The notes: generated from the sequence alone by a model not told the origin. A stretch of DNA of 64,000 bases from Protostelium mycophagum (GCA_002081555.1 KV921238.1:62001-126000); one strand, 5' to 3'; shown: positions 43,640 to 56,854, counted from the stretch's first letter. Program-made: numbers and translations.

Positions 43640-46600
43640 TTATCTCTTTCCACCCTTCAGCATGTTCTTTAGAGCGAATATCTCGACCTCTTGTGCAGAG
43701 ATCTTGTCCCCTTGCTCTGTGATGTGTTCTGTGAACATGTTCATCTGCTGTTCGTAATTTTTTCTCGTGAGCTCCAGGTCTTCCTACGAACGAAATGAGA
43801 AGTCACACCTTACTTCTTTTCTTTCACGTGATTTTCACGGTAAGAAACCGTGAGAATTGATAGGGTATTAACGAATTGCAACCATGGTTTTCCCACCAGC
43901 ACTTGTGGCCGAAGTAGACATAAAGAGATACTGCAGTTTTCGCCACAGCTCTGCTGCAGATATAGACCTTCTGCAGCTCTTACCAGGGGTGCACAATTTT
44001 GTTGAATTTGTGGTTGAGATTTTCTTTTCGGCTTGTCTTTGAACAAATCGACGATCTACAACTGTACTTGCCTTTGCAGTGTGGAATTTAGTTTCTGTTG
44101 ATTTCAATTGCTCTGATACATTTTTCCGGTCCTCATTCGCCTGCGGATATTTACATTGTTGTAGATCGCGAATTCCCACCTTTCTTAATTTGTCTAAAGA
44201 TTGTTTGTAAGCAGTGTACAGACGTATCGATCTATCATCAAGAAGTTCCACCTGGAATTTCGCGTAAATTTCGTAGGGTTTTCACATATTTCATGATTTC
44301 AGAAAATAAAATCAATTTTGGCAAAAAAATACCTGAGAGGTGATTTTCGCCAATTTATAATCGTAATAATTCTTTATCGACTTTTCTCTCTCTTTATCGT
44401 ATTCGTTCACATTCAGTGACTGCGAAATTTCAGCGAGATTTCATGAAGGCCATACTCACGTGACTTTGAGCTCCCTGGGAATCCAGGACAGTGAGGTTGT
44501 ATTTGTCCTCTTGATGAACTACAATGGCCATCCTGGCCTCTGCTGATGGCGCGAATTCTTCATTCTCGTTGTAGATGGGGATCTCCTCTGTGGTCTCCTA
44601 TTTAAATTTAAATTTTTTTTAAATTAAATTATTCAAGTGATTTGTGGTAATAATTCTCAATTTTTAAAAGGTGCGGTATTAACCGCAAAGAAGTGCGGTA
44701 TGGACATTAGAATAAAGTTTTCTTCTTGGTTTTCCGCTCATCCAACTCTTCGCGGCAAAATTTGAATTTAAAATTCAAATCACGAGAAGATAACTCACGG
44801 TTTGAATAGACTGATCTACCAAATGTGCAGCCCTCGCTGCACTCATCGCCACAGCATTCGCCTCTGCCGCAACCGCTGACTTTCCGTCAGTTTTCTTTCA
44901 AATTTCCACGAAATCTCCACGAAATCTACCTTCCGCCTGTGCCAGTTTCTGTTTCAGAAGTGACACTTCTTTGCCGAAATTCTCGATTGTAGACGTCAGA
45001 TTTTTTTCTTTTTCCGCGAATCGATCCCGTTCCCTTTTTTCTTTTTCCCGTTCCTTTTCCCGTTCTTTTTCTCTCTCTTTTTCTCTTCGGGAGAATTCTT
45101 CCCGCTCTTTTTCTCTCTCTTTTTCCCGTTCCTTTTCCCATTCTTTTTCCCGATTTTCCCGTTCCTTTTCTCTTTTTTCTCGTTCCGATTCCCTCTGTTT
45201 TTCACGTTCTTTTTCTGCTTTTTTTTCTTCTTCTCTTTTTTTCGCTTTTTCTTCAGATTTTCTGGCGCGTTCCTCCTCTTCCAGATCTTTCTCTCTTGCG
45301 ATTTCTGCCTGTTGTAGATGGTCAGTTTTCGCCATCTACAATGAGTGAGATACCTCAGTCTTTTCGACGAGCATCTGGTTGGCTTCGTTTTTCTTTTTTT
45401 CTAGTTCTATTTGAATGTTTAGTTCGCTTCTCTCTCTTTCATAATTCGCTTCAGCTTCGGATAGTTTATCTTCCAGAGTTCTACAACGCTCCTCCAATAA
45501 GCTGTGACGTCATCAATACCGTTTCATCGGAATCTCCGCGAAATTTCAACGGTATTCACCTGTTTTCGTTCTGGTATTGTCTCTCCATTTGTTGTTGTAG
45601 ACGTTGCGATTCGGCCAATCTCGCCTGAAAATTCACCTTCTCTTCGGCATGTATTTTTTTCTCTTCTAGCATGTCTTGCTCAATCTGGTTGATCTCTTGT
45701 GTCAATCTGTTCACCTCCCTCTCTGTCGACGCCTGATGACGTCATCAATGACATGTACAATTTTATTTTTCTATGAAATGTCGACATTTCCAAATTTGTA
45801 AATTTGGGGGATGATGTTGAGTGTCTACAACGCTTTCGTAGAATATTCTGGGAAATTTCACCTTCTGCCTTTCGCGCTCCGCCTCAGCCACGGCATCTCT
45901 CTCTTGCTGCCTTATGTTCCATATCTTCTCTTCCTCTATGGACTGACTTAATTCTGCGATCTGCGCATTCTGTGACTGGACCAATTTATTGAGCCTCTCG
46001 CACTCTTCTCTCGCGGATTTCAGGGATTTTTCGGTGGCAATCTTCTCTTGGGCTGAAGCCTCCAAAGATTGTGTCTGTTTACAATCAGAATCTTTTCGAC
46101 CTTTTCTGTACGATTTCTTTTTGGCGGGAAATCTACATTTCAAAAATCTTCCTACCGATTTGTCCAATTTTCCACGAACAGCAGCCAATTCTGACAAAAT
46201 GTTGTTGTTCTGTGCCTGCTTTGAAGCCAAATTGTCCCTAGCCTCATTCAACTCTGTCTCGATTTGTTGTTTGTCATTCTTTAACTTTACAATCGTATCT
46301 ACAACGGGTTATTTTTATGAAAAACAGGGAGAAATTTCATACCCTGCAATTCTGAAAGTCGCGACATCATTTCTGAAAGTTGCGATTGATATTCTGCGAT
46401 TTTTTTGACGTTCTCTACACTCTCCTTAAATGTAATTCTGACGGGCTCCTTTTTTCGTTTTCAATTTTTATTCATCTACAACAGCATCTACAATTGAGAT
46501 ATCTTACCTCCAAGCTATTTATAGCGGCAAGAAAATTGACACTACGCTCTCTCATCGTTTTCACAGACTGTGTGAAATTTCCCGCCCGAATTCTCGCGGA

Positions 46601-49134
46601 ATCTTCTGCACTAAACACGTAACCTCTGACAGGCATCGTAGACGATGACGTCATCACATCAATCGCATCCTGACATGACGCGATGATGTCATCTATTGAA
46701 ACATCAGAAAAACAAAATCGTCATGATTCTTTGCATCTACAGAAATTATTAAATAAAAATAAATCTTACTCAGCGCTTGTAGGAGGGACTCTTGTGAATT
46801 ATTTATGCAATTGTAGATATGCTCTGGAAATTTCAAATCCCTCTGCTCTTGCTCCAATTTGCTTGAGTTCTGCGAGAAAAACACTGGAAAATTCAATTTT
46901 TGACGAGATTTTTCGATATTAAATGAAAATCCACATCGTTATGGTCTCATCTACAACGCACCTTTCATGGCTTTTTCCAGCGCATCCATCTGATGGACCA
47001 AGTCCTCCATACTGTTCGTCATCTCCACATTACTTAACGTCCTGTCTCCCGTTAACATGATGTGTAGTGTCACGTTAACGATCGAGTCCAGGAGGTGATG
47101 GATCTGGTAGTGGCTCTCGGCTAATAATTTATTTCGAGATTGTAGTCCCGAATTTTCAGGGAAAATTCGGGTCTCTTCTTCCAGTCTGTGAAATTTCAAA
47201 TTTTATTTCACACAATTATCTTTTCGTGATTTTTGGCATCGAATTTCCACTTGGAAATTTTTGTACAAATATTTTTTATATTTTTCCAAGTGTTTTTCAC
47301 AATTACTAAGATAAGATATCACACAGTTCAACTGATAAAAAAACCTCGAAATTTTTATAAAAAATAAATTATTTCACCTCAGTAATTCACATCCCAATAA
47401 ATTTTTCCTGCACTGAACCCATCTTTTGAGTTTTGACATCAGCTCGTCCTATTACACATTTAAATATCAAAAAATAACTTCGTTGTAGATTGTGAACTTA
47501 CGTAATCACCTTTGGCCAAGCTCTGTTGTGAAGATGTTTTTCGAGATATCTCGAGCATATTGTTGTGAATGTCATTAAGATATCTTGCGTGTTCTGACAA
47601 CGTGTCTGTAATCTGAAATTTTCAATAAAACGATCTCCTTTCATTCAAATGAAATTCTTTACGCATTTTTCATGACATCATAAGGTGTCTCACCCTTTTG
47701 TTGACTATTTTTAGCGCTTCTGAAGCTCGTGGTAGTTGTGCGATTTTAAGACATCTTTCCTCTGTGTATTTATAATAATTCGCGTAACCGTTTTTCAATT
47801 GTTCCAAAGAGCCAGTCAGCTTATCTACAACTGAAAAAATCTAAAAAAATCAGCCGTTGTAGATGGCCATTATTTCACTTTAAAAATCTCAATTACCACC
47901 CACCCTCATTTCTTCTTCCTTCTGCATATCCGAGACGTTCATCGCGTTGTAGTTGCGTTGAAAAGTGTCATCGAAGGGTATCTTTGCCTCTATATAATTT
48001 CTGGACGTGAGGAGTTGTGACGCCAAGTGTTCGTGTACTTGTGTCATCTCTTCGGTCTGTGCGTCAAATTCCCGGCGGTTTCTTCGTGTCTTAATGAATT
48101 GAAACGTTGTAGATGGGATTGATTTTTCCAGATAAATCAACTCACTGTTCAAGTGCCTCCTCTATATTCTGGAGTTGTAGTTGCAGCTCCTTTTGTCTGT
48201 CTTCAAAAATTTTTTTTTGTTGTTCTAAAATCGTTTTTGATTGGTCGAATTCAGTTGATTTTATGGTCAATTCATTTTTCGCAGAAACCAGTTTTGCTGG
48301 AAATTTCAGTGAGATTTCTGCGAATTTTCTCAGAGAATGGATGGAGAAATCACCATTAAGAAGTTGGTTTTGGTCGTGGTATTCTTTTTTTGCATCAGAC
48401 ATTCTAGTGTGCAGCAACGCTGCATGTGTCAGCACATTTGTTCTCATATCTTGTGATCATCACCATTCTCCGTGATCTTCGACTCGAGCTCTGATTGTAA
48501 AACCTTTAACTCTTCTATCTTTTGGTTCTGTCCTTTTTTAGAGCTGAACCATCCACCACTGGTGTTTTTCAACTGTAAACATTTAATATTGTTTTTCTAA
48601 TGCAGTTGGTGAATTTAAATTTTAAAGTGTTAAGAGAAACCATTTGAAGAATTGGCTCGGTAGTAACCGCACGAAAATACGCTAAGATGGCAGGACAATT
48701 TTACGTGCTGAGTTGATATGCAGAGATTGTACATGATTTATTTTGGTGATTAGGAGAGGATGGTATGAAAACATCTCACCTCTTGGACTTCATCTTGAAG
48801 AGCTGTGACTGTCTTTGACAATTTAATGTTGGCGAATTCAAGATTATCTACTCTTTCCATTGAAGATCTGACCAACACTTCTTTATCTCGAAGTTGTTTC
48901 TCCTGCTGCTCAGCTCTCTCCTTCTCCTTATAGGTGTTAAAGTTGACATGATTATTACAGCTGATAATAATCGAATGTGATTTGGTCCACCTTGACGATG
49001 CCTTGCTTTAAGAGGACGACTTTCTGTTTCGTTTTTGAATACTCAACGAGCAGCTTGTTGTATCTGGCAGTTCTATCTTCATCATTCAAGATAGGGCTGC
49101 CAGGGCCTGTACTCGGTGTCTTCGTGCCGTCCAT
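43640..49134 (-). CDS. PPP1R21: PPP1R21/KLRAQ orthologue (FERRY complex subunit)
   Basis: Coiled-coil endosomal adaptor. In animals PPP1R21 is a subunit of the Rab5-binding FERRY complex that links early endosomes to mRNA. The start at 49134 opens with MDGTKTPSTGPGSP, then TARYNKLLVEYSKTKQKVVL, which aligns with the KLRAQ motif (KYQKLAQEYSKLRAQ). Next come SSMERVDNLEFANIKLSKTV, the central KIPFDDTFQRNYNAMNV (animal VPFNDTKYSQYNALNV) and a GYVFSAEDSARIRAGNF segment matching the paired domain of the animal protein. The end, LTRKNYEQQMNMFTEHITEQ and QEVEIFALKN, matches the animal C-terminus; stop at 43640-43642. Unusual is an extreme Arg/Glu/Lys-rich insertion (about 44995-45330). Many short introns. 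Confidence 0.85.
44995..45330 (-). repeat. Arg/Glu/Lys-rich coding repeat in PPP1R21
   Basis: Near-tandem hexanucleotide-like repeats (plus strand TCTTTTTCCCGTTCCTTTTC and similar) encode REKEREKE-type sequence, a probable single charged helix. Confidence 0.8.
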
Positions 49135-49240
49135 AGAGCCGGCACTCTTTCAATCTCCCGATTAATGAGATGTGTCATATGTGACTCTCACTACAACCTG
49201 GCGTTTAAAGATCGACGATGCATACAAGCTTGTATGTTTA

Positions 49241-50317
49241 TTACATCCCTTGTTTACTCTTATTTCGGTACTGTTCTTTCAGTTGATAGGTGCCTTTGTA
49301 TGTCCCTGTTCTGATCTGGTCCGCGATTTGCAATAACACTTCCTTCAAATAAGTCTATAATGCGTCAGTATCTTTTTTATATTTCTCAGCCTATCTACAT
49401 CAGTGTAGATAAAATGATCTTCAGTTCTCTGTCTTCAGTCTTTATATATATTAAAAAATAAAATAAAACCCACCACAGGCTGTTGGGTCTTGTCACCAAG
49501 AGATTTTATGTCCCAATAGTCTTGTTCTTGAAATAAATTGAACAAAAATCTCTCCAACTCCTGCTCGGGCATCCTCAGCCTCTTATCCTCTCTGGGCTTC
49601 TTTGTGTTTGGAATGTGCTTCACAGGATTCGGCTTTGTGTCGAGTGTCTTGATCTGTAGGAGGTCAGGCGCTTGTGGATGGGCACAATTTTTTTGTTTGT
49701 TGCAGCTCTGCCACAAATGATGATCAGAGATGTTAATCTCTGAGAAAAGAAATAAACAATTGAGCACATGAAAAATCGTGCTCGTCTCTTTGCTTCCAGC
49801 ATGTACACGAGAAATGCAGATTTATCGATGATTTTTAATGAAAGAGAGTGCGCACCTGTCTCGTTTTGACTTCAGAGAGTTTTTTTCTGGTCTGAATCAG
49901 GGTTCTATACTCTGCAGAGTCTGATGAGGCTGGTTTCACATCACATTTATATTCGACAGTCCCTTCCATTGAGAGATGACCGTCTTCTGTCTCTGAAAAA
50001 ATTTGCATCGGTGCGCCAGAGGGATTGTATAATAGTTGATAATCTCGAGGAATATTGTCATTCGCTGGAGCCAGTCTGATGGACATCTGAAATCTTGAGA
50101 ATTACAAAATGTGAATGTTACGAACCTGCGGCTTCTGTCCTTTTTCTTCTCTAATGGTAATGTCGCCTAATTCGGCGTTGGGTCCCATTTTATTCCATGA
50201 ATCAGAAAGAAAACCAGGTATCTTAACGAGCCACACTCTTCTTGCAGAGTTGTTAACGGATATCTCCTCGCCATCTGCTGATAGACCGTCGTTGGAATCC
50301 TCTGCTGCTCTCTTCAT
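49241..50317 (-). CDS. GTF2F2: Transcription initiation factor IIF subunit beta (RAP30)
   Basis: Small subunit of TFIIF, which escorts RNA polymerase II to promoters. The start at 50317 gives MKRAAEDSNDGLSADGEEIS. The dimerisation part has RRVWLVKIPGFLSDSWNKMG and LGDITIREEKGQKP, matching the family's WLVKVPKYLSQQW..GEVGKLRI. The C-terminal winged helix has KRLRMPEQELERFLFNLFQE, YWDIKSLGDKTQQPV and, after an intron, TYLKEVLLQIADQIRTGTYK followed by GTYQLKEQYRNKSK. Stop at 49241-49243. All family blocks are present and the length of about 280 residues is normal. It fires divergently from TMCO1 across 68 bp. Confidence 0.93.
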
Positions 50318-50385
50318 TTTGGGCAAAAAATTGTGATTTACCAAAAATCAAAATCAGATCGAATCACGATCGTCAGGATATCATC
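50318..50385. promoter_or_regulatory. 68-bp divergent promoter, TFIIF beta / TMCO1
   Basis: Only 68 bp separate the two start codons. Notable content: AAATCAAAATCAGATCGAAT and CACGATCGT. Both 5' UTRs and core promoters must fit here or overlap the coding sequence. Confidence 0.4.
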
Positions 50386-51126
50386 ATGGCGTTTTTGGAC
50401 ATCGTAACCATCTTTGCAACTTCTCTGACCGGTGCTCTCATCGCTGAGCGTAAGTAAGGGGAGGTGACTATAACGTTAAGTTTGAGCAGTCATATCCTGG
50501 GTTTTGATCTATAGAACTGAGGGATACAAAAGATTGAAGGCCACCATAGATAAGGCTCAGTCGAAATGTAAGTTCATCTATTCTAAATTAATTAGACCAC
50601 TCAAGACTTCAGTGGACAAGAAGAAGGAAGCTGGAGGAGAGGGAAAAAGTAAAGACAAAAAGAAGGAAAGATATGAGGAGATGATCAAGTCAACAAATCA
50701 GGACCTCTCATCTGTTCGTATGAAGTCGACTTTCGCCATAGGTATGATCACAATCTCATTTTCTTCTATTATCAGTCTGTTAAAACACACAGGTATTGCC
50801 ATGATCTCTCTCTTTGGTATCCTTAACTCCATGTACGTCTTTAATAGCACATTTTATGTTTCTGATTTTGTCAGGTTTGAAGGTTCAGTCGTCGCACGCC
50901 TCCCTTTCGAGCCTTTCTCTTTACTTCGCACTCTATCACACAGAGGCATCTCTGGCACAGATTATTACGATTGTAAGTCTCTTCATCATGAAATGGGCGT
51001 AGAATGACTTTTGGAGGTTCCATGGTGTTCATTTACATCTTGTCCTCTCTGGCCATCAGAACAAATCTGCAGAAGATTCTTGGAACAACACCCCCACCAA
51101 CCACCACCCCAGGTGCTCCGTTTTGA
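50386..51126 (+). CDS. TMCO1: TMCO1 (ER calcium load-activated channel / translocon factor)
   Basis: ER membrane protein of the DUF106/Oxa1-like family that prevents calcium overload and helps insert membrane proteins. Exon 1 is MAFLDIVTIFATSLTGALIA. A 44-nt intron (GTAAGTAAGG..GAGCAG, phase 1) joins in LISWVLIYRTEGYKRLKATI, matching human GITWVLVYRTDKYKRLKAEV. The charged coiled coil (KSKDKKKERYEEMIKSTN), QDLSSVRMKSTFAIG, ISLFGILNSM, GSVVARLPFEPFSLLRTLSH and, after a 46-nt phase-1 intron, SMVFIYILSSLAIRTNLQKI and LGTTPPPTTTPGAPF follow in the family order. Stop at 51124-51126. Complete at about 185 residues, typical. Confidence 0.95.
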
Positions 51127-51383
51127 TTCAATGAAACAGATCCTGTACATGATGCACGATCCATTTTTTTTTTAATCATAGCGATCATCATTATTAATTC
51201 TCTTATCTTCTGTACACAAAGACAAGTTGTCGACATCTCAACGTGCATGTCTTTATTTGTGGTGACGTCATCTTGACAACTTCTGTTGGCCCGTTCCATG
51301 CCGTTTGACATTAGATATGAGCGAAATTTCCCGTATGGAAGGTATTTGTGAACCACAAAAGAACCAAATACCACTACGCCAAC

Positions 51384-54300
51384 ATGCCACAGGTTCACCG
51401 TATTTTTACTCTAATGGTGCTGATTCTAAAAGGTTCCGCACGACGTCAAAGTAAAACATCATCCTGGCGCGAATAAAGATGAGATTGAGAAGGAATCAAG
51501 CTCGAATTTCGCACAGAGACCTGGCAACAGACATCACGCGAGTCACAGACGTGCTGGACACACCACTGATCCAGAAATCACCAGTGGTGACACAGACAAT
51601 TCACAGTAAGAATGCAAATCTAGTGTCATCCTCTGAATCCTCCAGAAAAGAGAAGGGAAGGGCTCCAAAGCACCTCTTAACGGTCAGAGATGTCATGAAG
51701 TGGGTCCATCTCCTCCAAATCGCCCTGACACCTATCACAGGAAACAGGAGGACTACATCTTAACCGACCCCAAGCACCATATCGACGCTCGCTATGTTTT
51801 AGATACCACTGAAGACTTTATAAAATTCAAGCAGCCTTGGCCCATCAATGAAGAGAAGAAGAAGCAAGAAGAAGAGAAGAAAGGCAATGGTGAGGATGGA
51901 CAACCTACATTGTCCTTGTCTCAATCATAATCACAGATGAAGGCAAAGATTCCAAAAAAGAAGCCGGGAAAAAGGAGGAAAAATCTGATGAAAAATCACA
52001 GAAAAAGCAGGAAAAATCTGATGAAAAATCTTCCAAGGTTTGTAGTGGCTCTATGTGCACCAATGAATCTGGCAGTTGAACTCGTCTTGACGTGTTGTAG
52101 AGGGTGCTCTGCACCACAGCAAAAAATCCAGCTGGATTACTCTGTTGTTCTATTTATAGATACTGAAGGACGTCAGAGCGAAGACTCTAAGAAATCAAAG
52201 GACTCTGAAAAGTCTGAGGACGATTCCGAGAAAAAGAGTGAAGAATCCAAAGAAGATTCAGATGACAAATCTGAAGATTCTGAGAAAAAGGACAGAAAAT
52301 CCAAAGAAAAATCCGATGAAAAGTCAGAGAAAGCGACAAAGAAAGAGGGTCAACAGAGCGAGGAGAAGCCAAAAAGGGGCGGGAACGACTCCTCTAAAGA
52401 TGACTCTAAAGCAAATGAGAACGAGATGAGGAATGATCAAGATGATCAGAAGGCACATAGTGCCAGGGCAGGTGAATGAATCGCAGATCGCAGATTTCAG
52501 TGACGTGTTCAGGTGCGGACGGGGGACAAGAGAAAGTCAAAGAGGATCCTGAGGCAAAATTGAGCCCTGATGACAAATTATTACTGCATGTGAGTCATAA
52601 AAAAGACATCTACAAGAAGAGTTTCATTGTAATAAGACCTGACCCCACTAGATCTTACGAGAGGAAGCGGAATTTCGCAGAAATTTACTTCCCAACCCCG
52701 GGTATGGTATGGTCAGCCCCCTCAAGCCTTTTGTTAATTTCCCCGACGCCATATTATTGGACGACCAATTCAGCCCCGACAACTGGATCCCCAGGAATGA
52801 CAAGGCGAGTTGTAGATTGACAAGTTTCATAACATGATGAGTGATGACGTCAACACTCAAGTGGCACAAAGTGCCACAGAAAACTGAGAAGCACTCACGA
52901 TATCATGCTTGTACATATGATGACGTCATCAGTTGGTGAGATCTACCGGGAAATTTCCGATGAACGCGGAGCCACCCCTGAAGGAATTATACGAGGGTGT
53001 ATCACAGCTGGGTGGTATTGTCACACCCAACGATTTACATTATATAAGAAGCCACGGTGCCGTTCCCAGGGTAAATCTTCATTCCTCTCATCTACAACTC
53101 CATATGAGGAAAAATCGAGATAGAAATATTGACATGTACAGCTTCAATGGGAGACCCACCAGCTCAAAGTCTTCTCCTCTGTGGACAACGAAAACCCCCT
53201 CCCCGCGGACAACACCCGCTTCATGAAATCTCCCCGAAATTTCACGATGGATGAGATCACCAAGGAATTTCGTTGGATTAATATCCCCGTTTTAATCGCT
53301 TGCGACGGAAACAGAAGAAAGGAGTTGAATCTCACAAAGCGCACCAAAGGTTAGTTCTCGTTGTAGATGACCGTGTTTTGATCTATTTTTAGGCTCAAAT
53401 TTCGCCGCTGGAGTGGCGGCTTGTGCTTATTGGAAGGGCGCTTTAGTGCGTGACATCCTCTTGTCATGTGGTGTCACCCCTGATACTCCAAAGGAATTAC
53501 TCGATGGGAAATCCAAATGGTACATACTTTCAAATTTCAAATTCGAATTTTGGCGGGAAATTTTCTCAACCAGATTCTGAGAATCACAGGTGGGTACATT
53601 TCCAAGGAGCAGATTCTCCATCAGAAGGGCCTTACGCCACTTGTTTTCCCTTCGAGTACGTAATGGACCCCACCAATGACGTCATCATTGCCTTCGAGAT
53701 GAACAACACACCCCTATTTCCTGATCATGGTTACCCCATAAGACTTGTAGCCCCCGGTATGGTGGGGGGAAGGCAGGTGCGTGACGTCATCATTACACTT
53801 CGTGTGAAGTCTGATCTGCGACGATCTGTCATGATATCGCGACACTTTTGTGACGTATATGAAGGTGAAGTGGCTGGACAAGATGTGGATCAGCGATAAG
53901 GACAGTGACAATTACTATCATATCTGGGATAACAGAGTGATGCCATCTTTTGTTACGGAAAAGGACGGCCCAATCGCTGAGGTGAGTACATCTATAACGA
54001 CAATTTTGAAACATTAGCGGTGTAAATCACCTTTGAGATTCTATTTTAAAAAATTCTTCTCATTTGTGACCGGAGACTTTCCGCGGTTCTGCAGATCTCC
54101 GAGCTAAAAATAGAACAGGTCATGTACCACCACCCAGACACCCTTTGCATGGAGCAGAATCTAAACAGTATTATAATGAAGCCATACCCAGGAGAGATGG
54201 TTGATCTGGTGGAGGCCACTGTTCCTGGAGCATCTTATCGTATCGCCGGATACGCTTATGACGGTGGGGGTAATATGGTTCAGAAGGTGATCTACAACAG

Positions 54301-56596
54301 TATTTTTATTTTCCCGCCAAAAAGTTTCTGTCTTTGCTTTCTAGAAATTATTTCCCGCCAAAAAAGGTTGAGATTTGCAGGTTGAGGTCAGTTTAGACAG
54401 CGGAAAGACGTGGATTTACGCGACAAGACAAGCACCTGACAGGCCCATGAGGCACGGCAACAAATTTTGGGCCTGGTTCTTGTGGTATGTGGACGTGAAG
54501 CTGACAGAACTTGTCAACAGCAAGGAGATATGTGTCAGAGCTTGGAACACTTACAAGAATACCCAGCCCGAACACCCCGAATGGAATCTGGTGACGTCAT
54601 CTTTCCCTCCAAAATTCGAATCTGACCGTTGTAGACTGGCATGATGAACAACTGTTGGTACAGAGTCAAGACCGAAATCTCCGTTGTAGATGTGCCCATC
54701 CCGAAGCCAGAGAAGCCCAAATTGGAGCAGCAGAAATTGGAAGAGAAATTCGAAAAGAAGAAAAAAGAAGAAAAATCCGAAAAAAAAGAAGGAAAATCTG
54801 AGAAGAAAGAAAAAAAATCTCAAGAAAAAGAAGAGAAATCCGAGAAAAAAGAAGGAAACTCACAAGAAAAAGAGGAAAAACCCGAAAAAAAAGAAGAAAA
54901 ATCCGAAAAAAAGTCTGAGACGATAAAGAAGGCGATGATTATATTCAGACATCCAGTAGAACCCGCAAACCAAGACGGCGGTTGGATGAAACCAAGCAGT
55001 GAGGTAAAGTTTCTCTTAGAATTTTATATAAATGTATAAAATTCATAAATGTTCTGATCCACAATAGTGAAATTTTGGTGAAATTTTGATGAAATTTCAG
55101 GTGGTGATGGCCGAACAACTGCAGAAAGCTGGAGCGCCTGACAAACAGTTCACAAAAGAAGAGATAGAAGAGCACAACAAGGAGGACGACTGCTGGCTTG
55201 TGATAGATAATACGGTGTATGACGTCACCAGTGTCTTGAAATGGCACCCGGGGGGTGTACACCCCATCATGGGACATGCGGGTGATTATCGCATTTGCTT
55301 CTAAATTTAGACTTTGAGTTGAAGTTCCGCAGGGAGAGTGCATTCTGAGACCACATCAGAGTACAGCAGCATTCACGATGCGTACGCAAATTCTAAATTG
55401 AAAGAGTGCGCAATCGGTGTAGTCACAGAGAAAGTGAAGGAGGTGAGATGTCTCAATTGTGATCGTTTGAAAATATTTTGTGGCGGGAAAAATTTCAAGT
55501 TTAAAAACTGACGCGTTGTAGATGATGAAAAAGCAGGCAGAAAGAGAAGAGAAGAAAAAGGCCAAAGAGATGCATTTGAACAAAGAAGAAGCGTTAAACC
55601 GTTACAAATGGATCGGTGTGAAGGTGCGCGTTGTAGATTCTCCAACCTCTCATCTACAATGACATCTACAACGAGTAAATAATAATTTCAGGTTGTGAAA
55701 AAAGAAAAACAGAGTGAAGATACTACTCTCTACACTTTCGAGCTCCCAGAAGGTAAGAAACGACTAGGCCTCCCCGTCGGTAATCATGTGATGCTCGGCT
55801 TTCACTTTGCCGACAAGATGGTGTACAGAGCGTACACCCCCACCCGCCCAATACTCGAGGAGGAGGTCGGTTTTGGCGGGAAAATCTTTCTGACGGGTTG
55901 TAGAATGACGGAACTTTTGATTTATTGGTGAAGACATATTTCCCTAGCGAAAAGGACCCCGGAGGCACCATCGGAAACGTCCTCGACGAAGTCAGAATCG
56001 GTGAAAAAGTGCGTAACTCGACCGAAATTTCACCAAAATGTCCCGGAATTTTCGCTGTGATTTGTTATTGACCGGTACAAAAGGTGGACATCAGAGGACC
56101 CGCTGGAGAAATTGATTATTTGGGAGATGGCAAGTTCATGATAGAGGACGAACCTCATCAGTTTAAGAAGATAAACTTACTTGGAGGTGGGAGTGGTGTC
56201 ACCCCTTTGTACCAAGTATGTCAATATGATATCATACTGTTTGATGACGTCATGTAGGTGATACACTACGCCCTCAACACCCCCTCTGACAAGGTGCAAA
56301 TCCGATTTATTTATAGTAACAAATCGGAGGGCGATATCTTGTGCAGAAAAGAACTGGAACAACTCGCCCAGAAATTTCCAGAAAGATTCCAGATGGTACA
56401 CGTACTTTCCCAACCCTCAGAGGAGTGGGAGGGGGAGAAGGGTCACGTGGACGGAAAATTCATGGAAAAGTACTTCTTCCCCCCCTCAGAAGATTCCGCG
56501 ACTTTTCTATGTGGACCACCGGGGCTCATCAAGGCCTGTACCAGTGCTCTTTATGACTGGGGTTTTAAGGAAGACAAGAATGTCTTTGGATTTTAA
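51384..56596 (+). CDS. Assimilatory nitrate reductase (Moco, cytochrome b5, FAD, NAD(P)H)
   Basis: Reduces nitrate to nitrite in the cytosol. Likely start MPQ at 51384, then a 40-nt intron to VPHDVKVKHHPGANKDEIEK. A long Lys/Glu/Ser/Asp-rich extension (51840-52480) precedes DDQFSPDNWIPRNDK and TGKFPMNAEPPLKELYEGVS, the Moco domain start. VLIACDGNRRKELNL holds the Mo-ligand Cys. GPYATCFPFEYV, GYPIRLVAPGMVGGRQ and RIAGYAYDGGG complete the Moco and dimerisation parts. A second charged insertion (54700-54935) fills hinge 1. Cytochrome b5 follows (DCWLVIDNTVYDVTSVLKWH, HPGG and SIHDAYA heme ligands), then FAD (VYRAYTPTRP) and NAD domains (LLGGGSGVTPLYQ, FLCGPPGLI), ending DKNVFGF at 56594-56596. 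Exon borders near 52560-52720 are unresolved. All cofactor residues checked are present. Confidence 0.92.
54700..54935 (+). repeat. Lys/Glu/Ser coding repeat in nitrate reductase hinge 1
   Basis: Purine-rich repeats encode EKSEKKEGKSEKKEKKSQEK-type sequence between the dimerisation and cytochrome b5 domains. A similar stretch occurs in the N-terminal extension at 51950-52340. Confidence 0.8.
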
Positions 56597-56854
56597 GATG
56601 TAATTATAAATGGAACACAACTTGTCTTGTGTGAAACATTTGGTGTATAAAACCACCGTGATGATCACGTCAACCTTACTGCAACAGACTTGTAGGACTT
56701 TGGAGTTTTATAACATCCTGTGACCCACTGCAATATGCTGCAATCCTTATCGTGACTTGCGGTGCTTAACGTGCTCTGTGCGCTTGCGCTGAGGCTTTAC
56801 GGCTCTTTGGAGAATTTGGACCCAGAAGTAAAAGCAAAAGAAATTTCTTGGTCT

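Noticed and set aside
44971-45348. Ser/Phe/Arg-rich plus-strand frame
   Set aside because: Antisense of the Arg/Glu/Lys repeat in PPP1R21.
51033-51398. 121-codon minus-strand frame beginning MNLWHVGVVVFG
   Set aside because: It overlaps the last TMCO1 exon at one end and the nitrate reductase start exon at the other, and shows no splice or family support.
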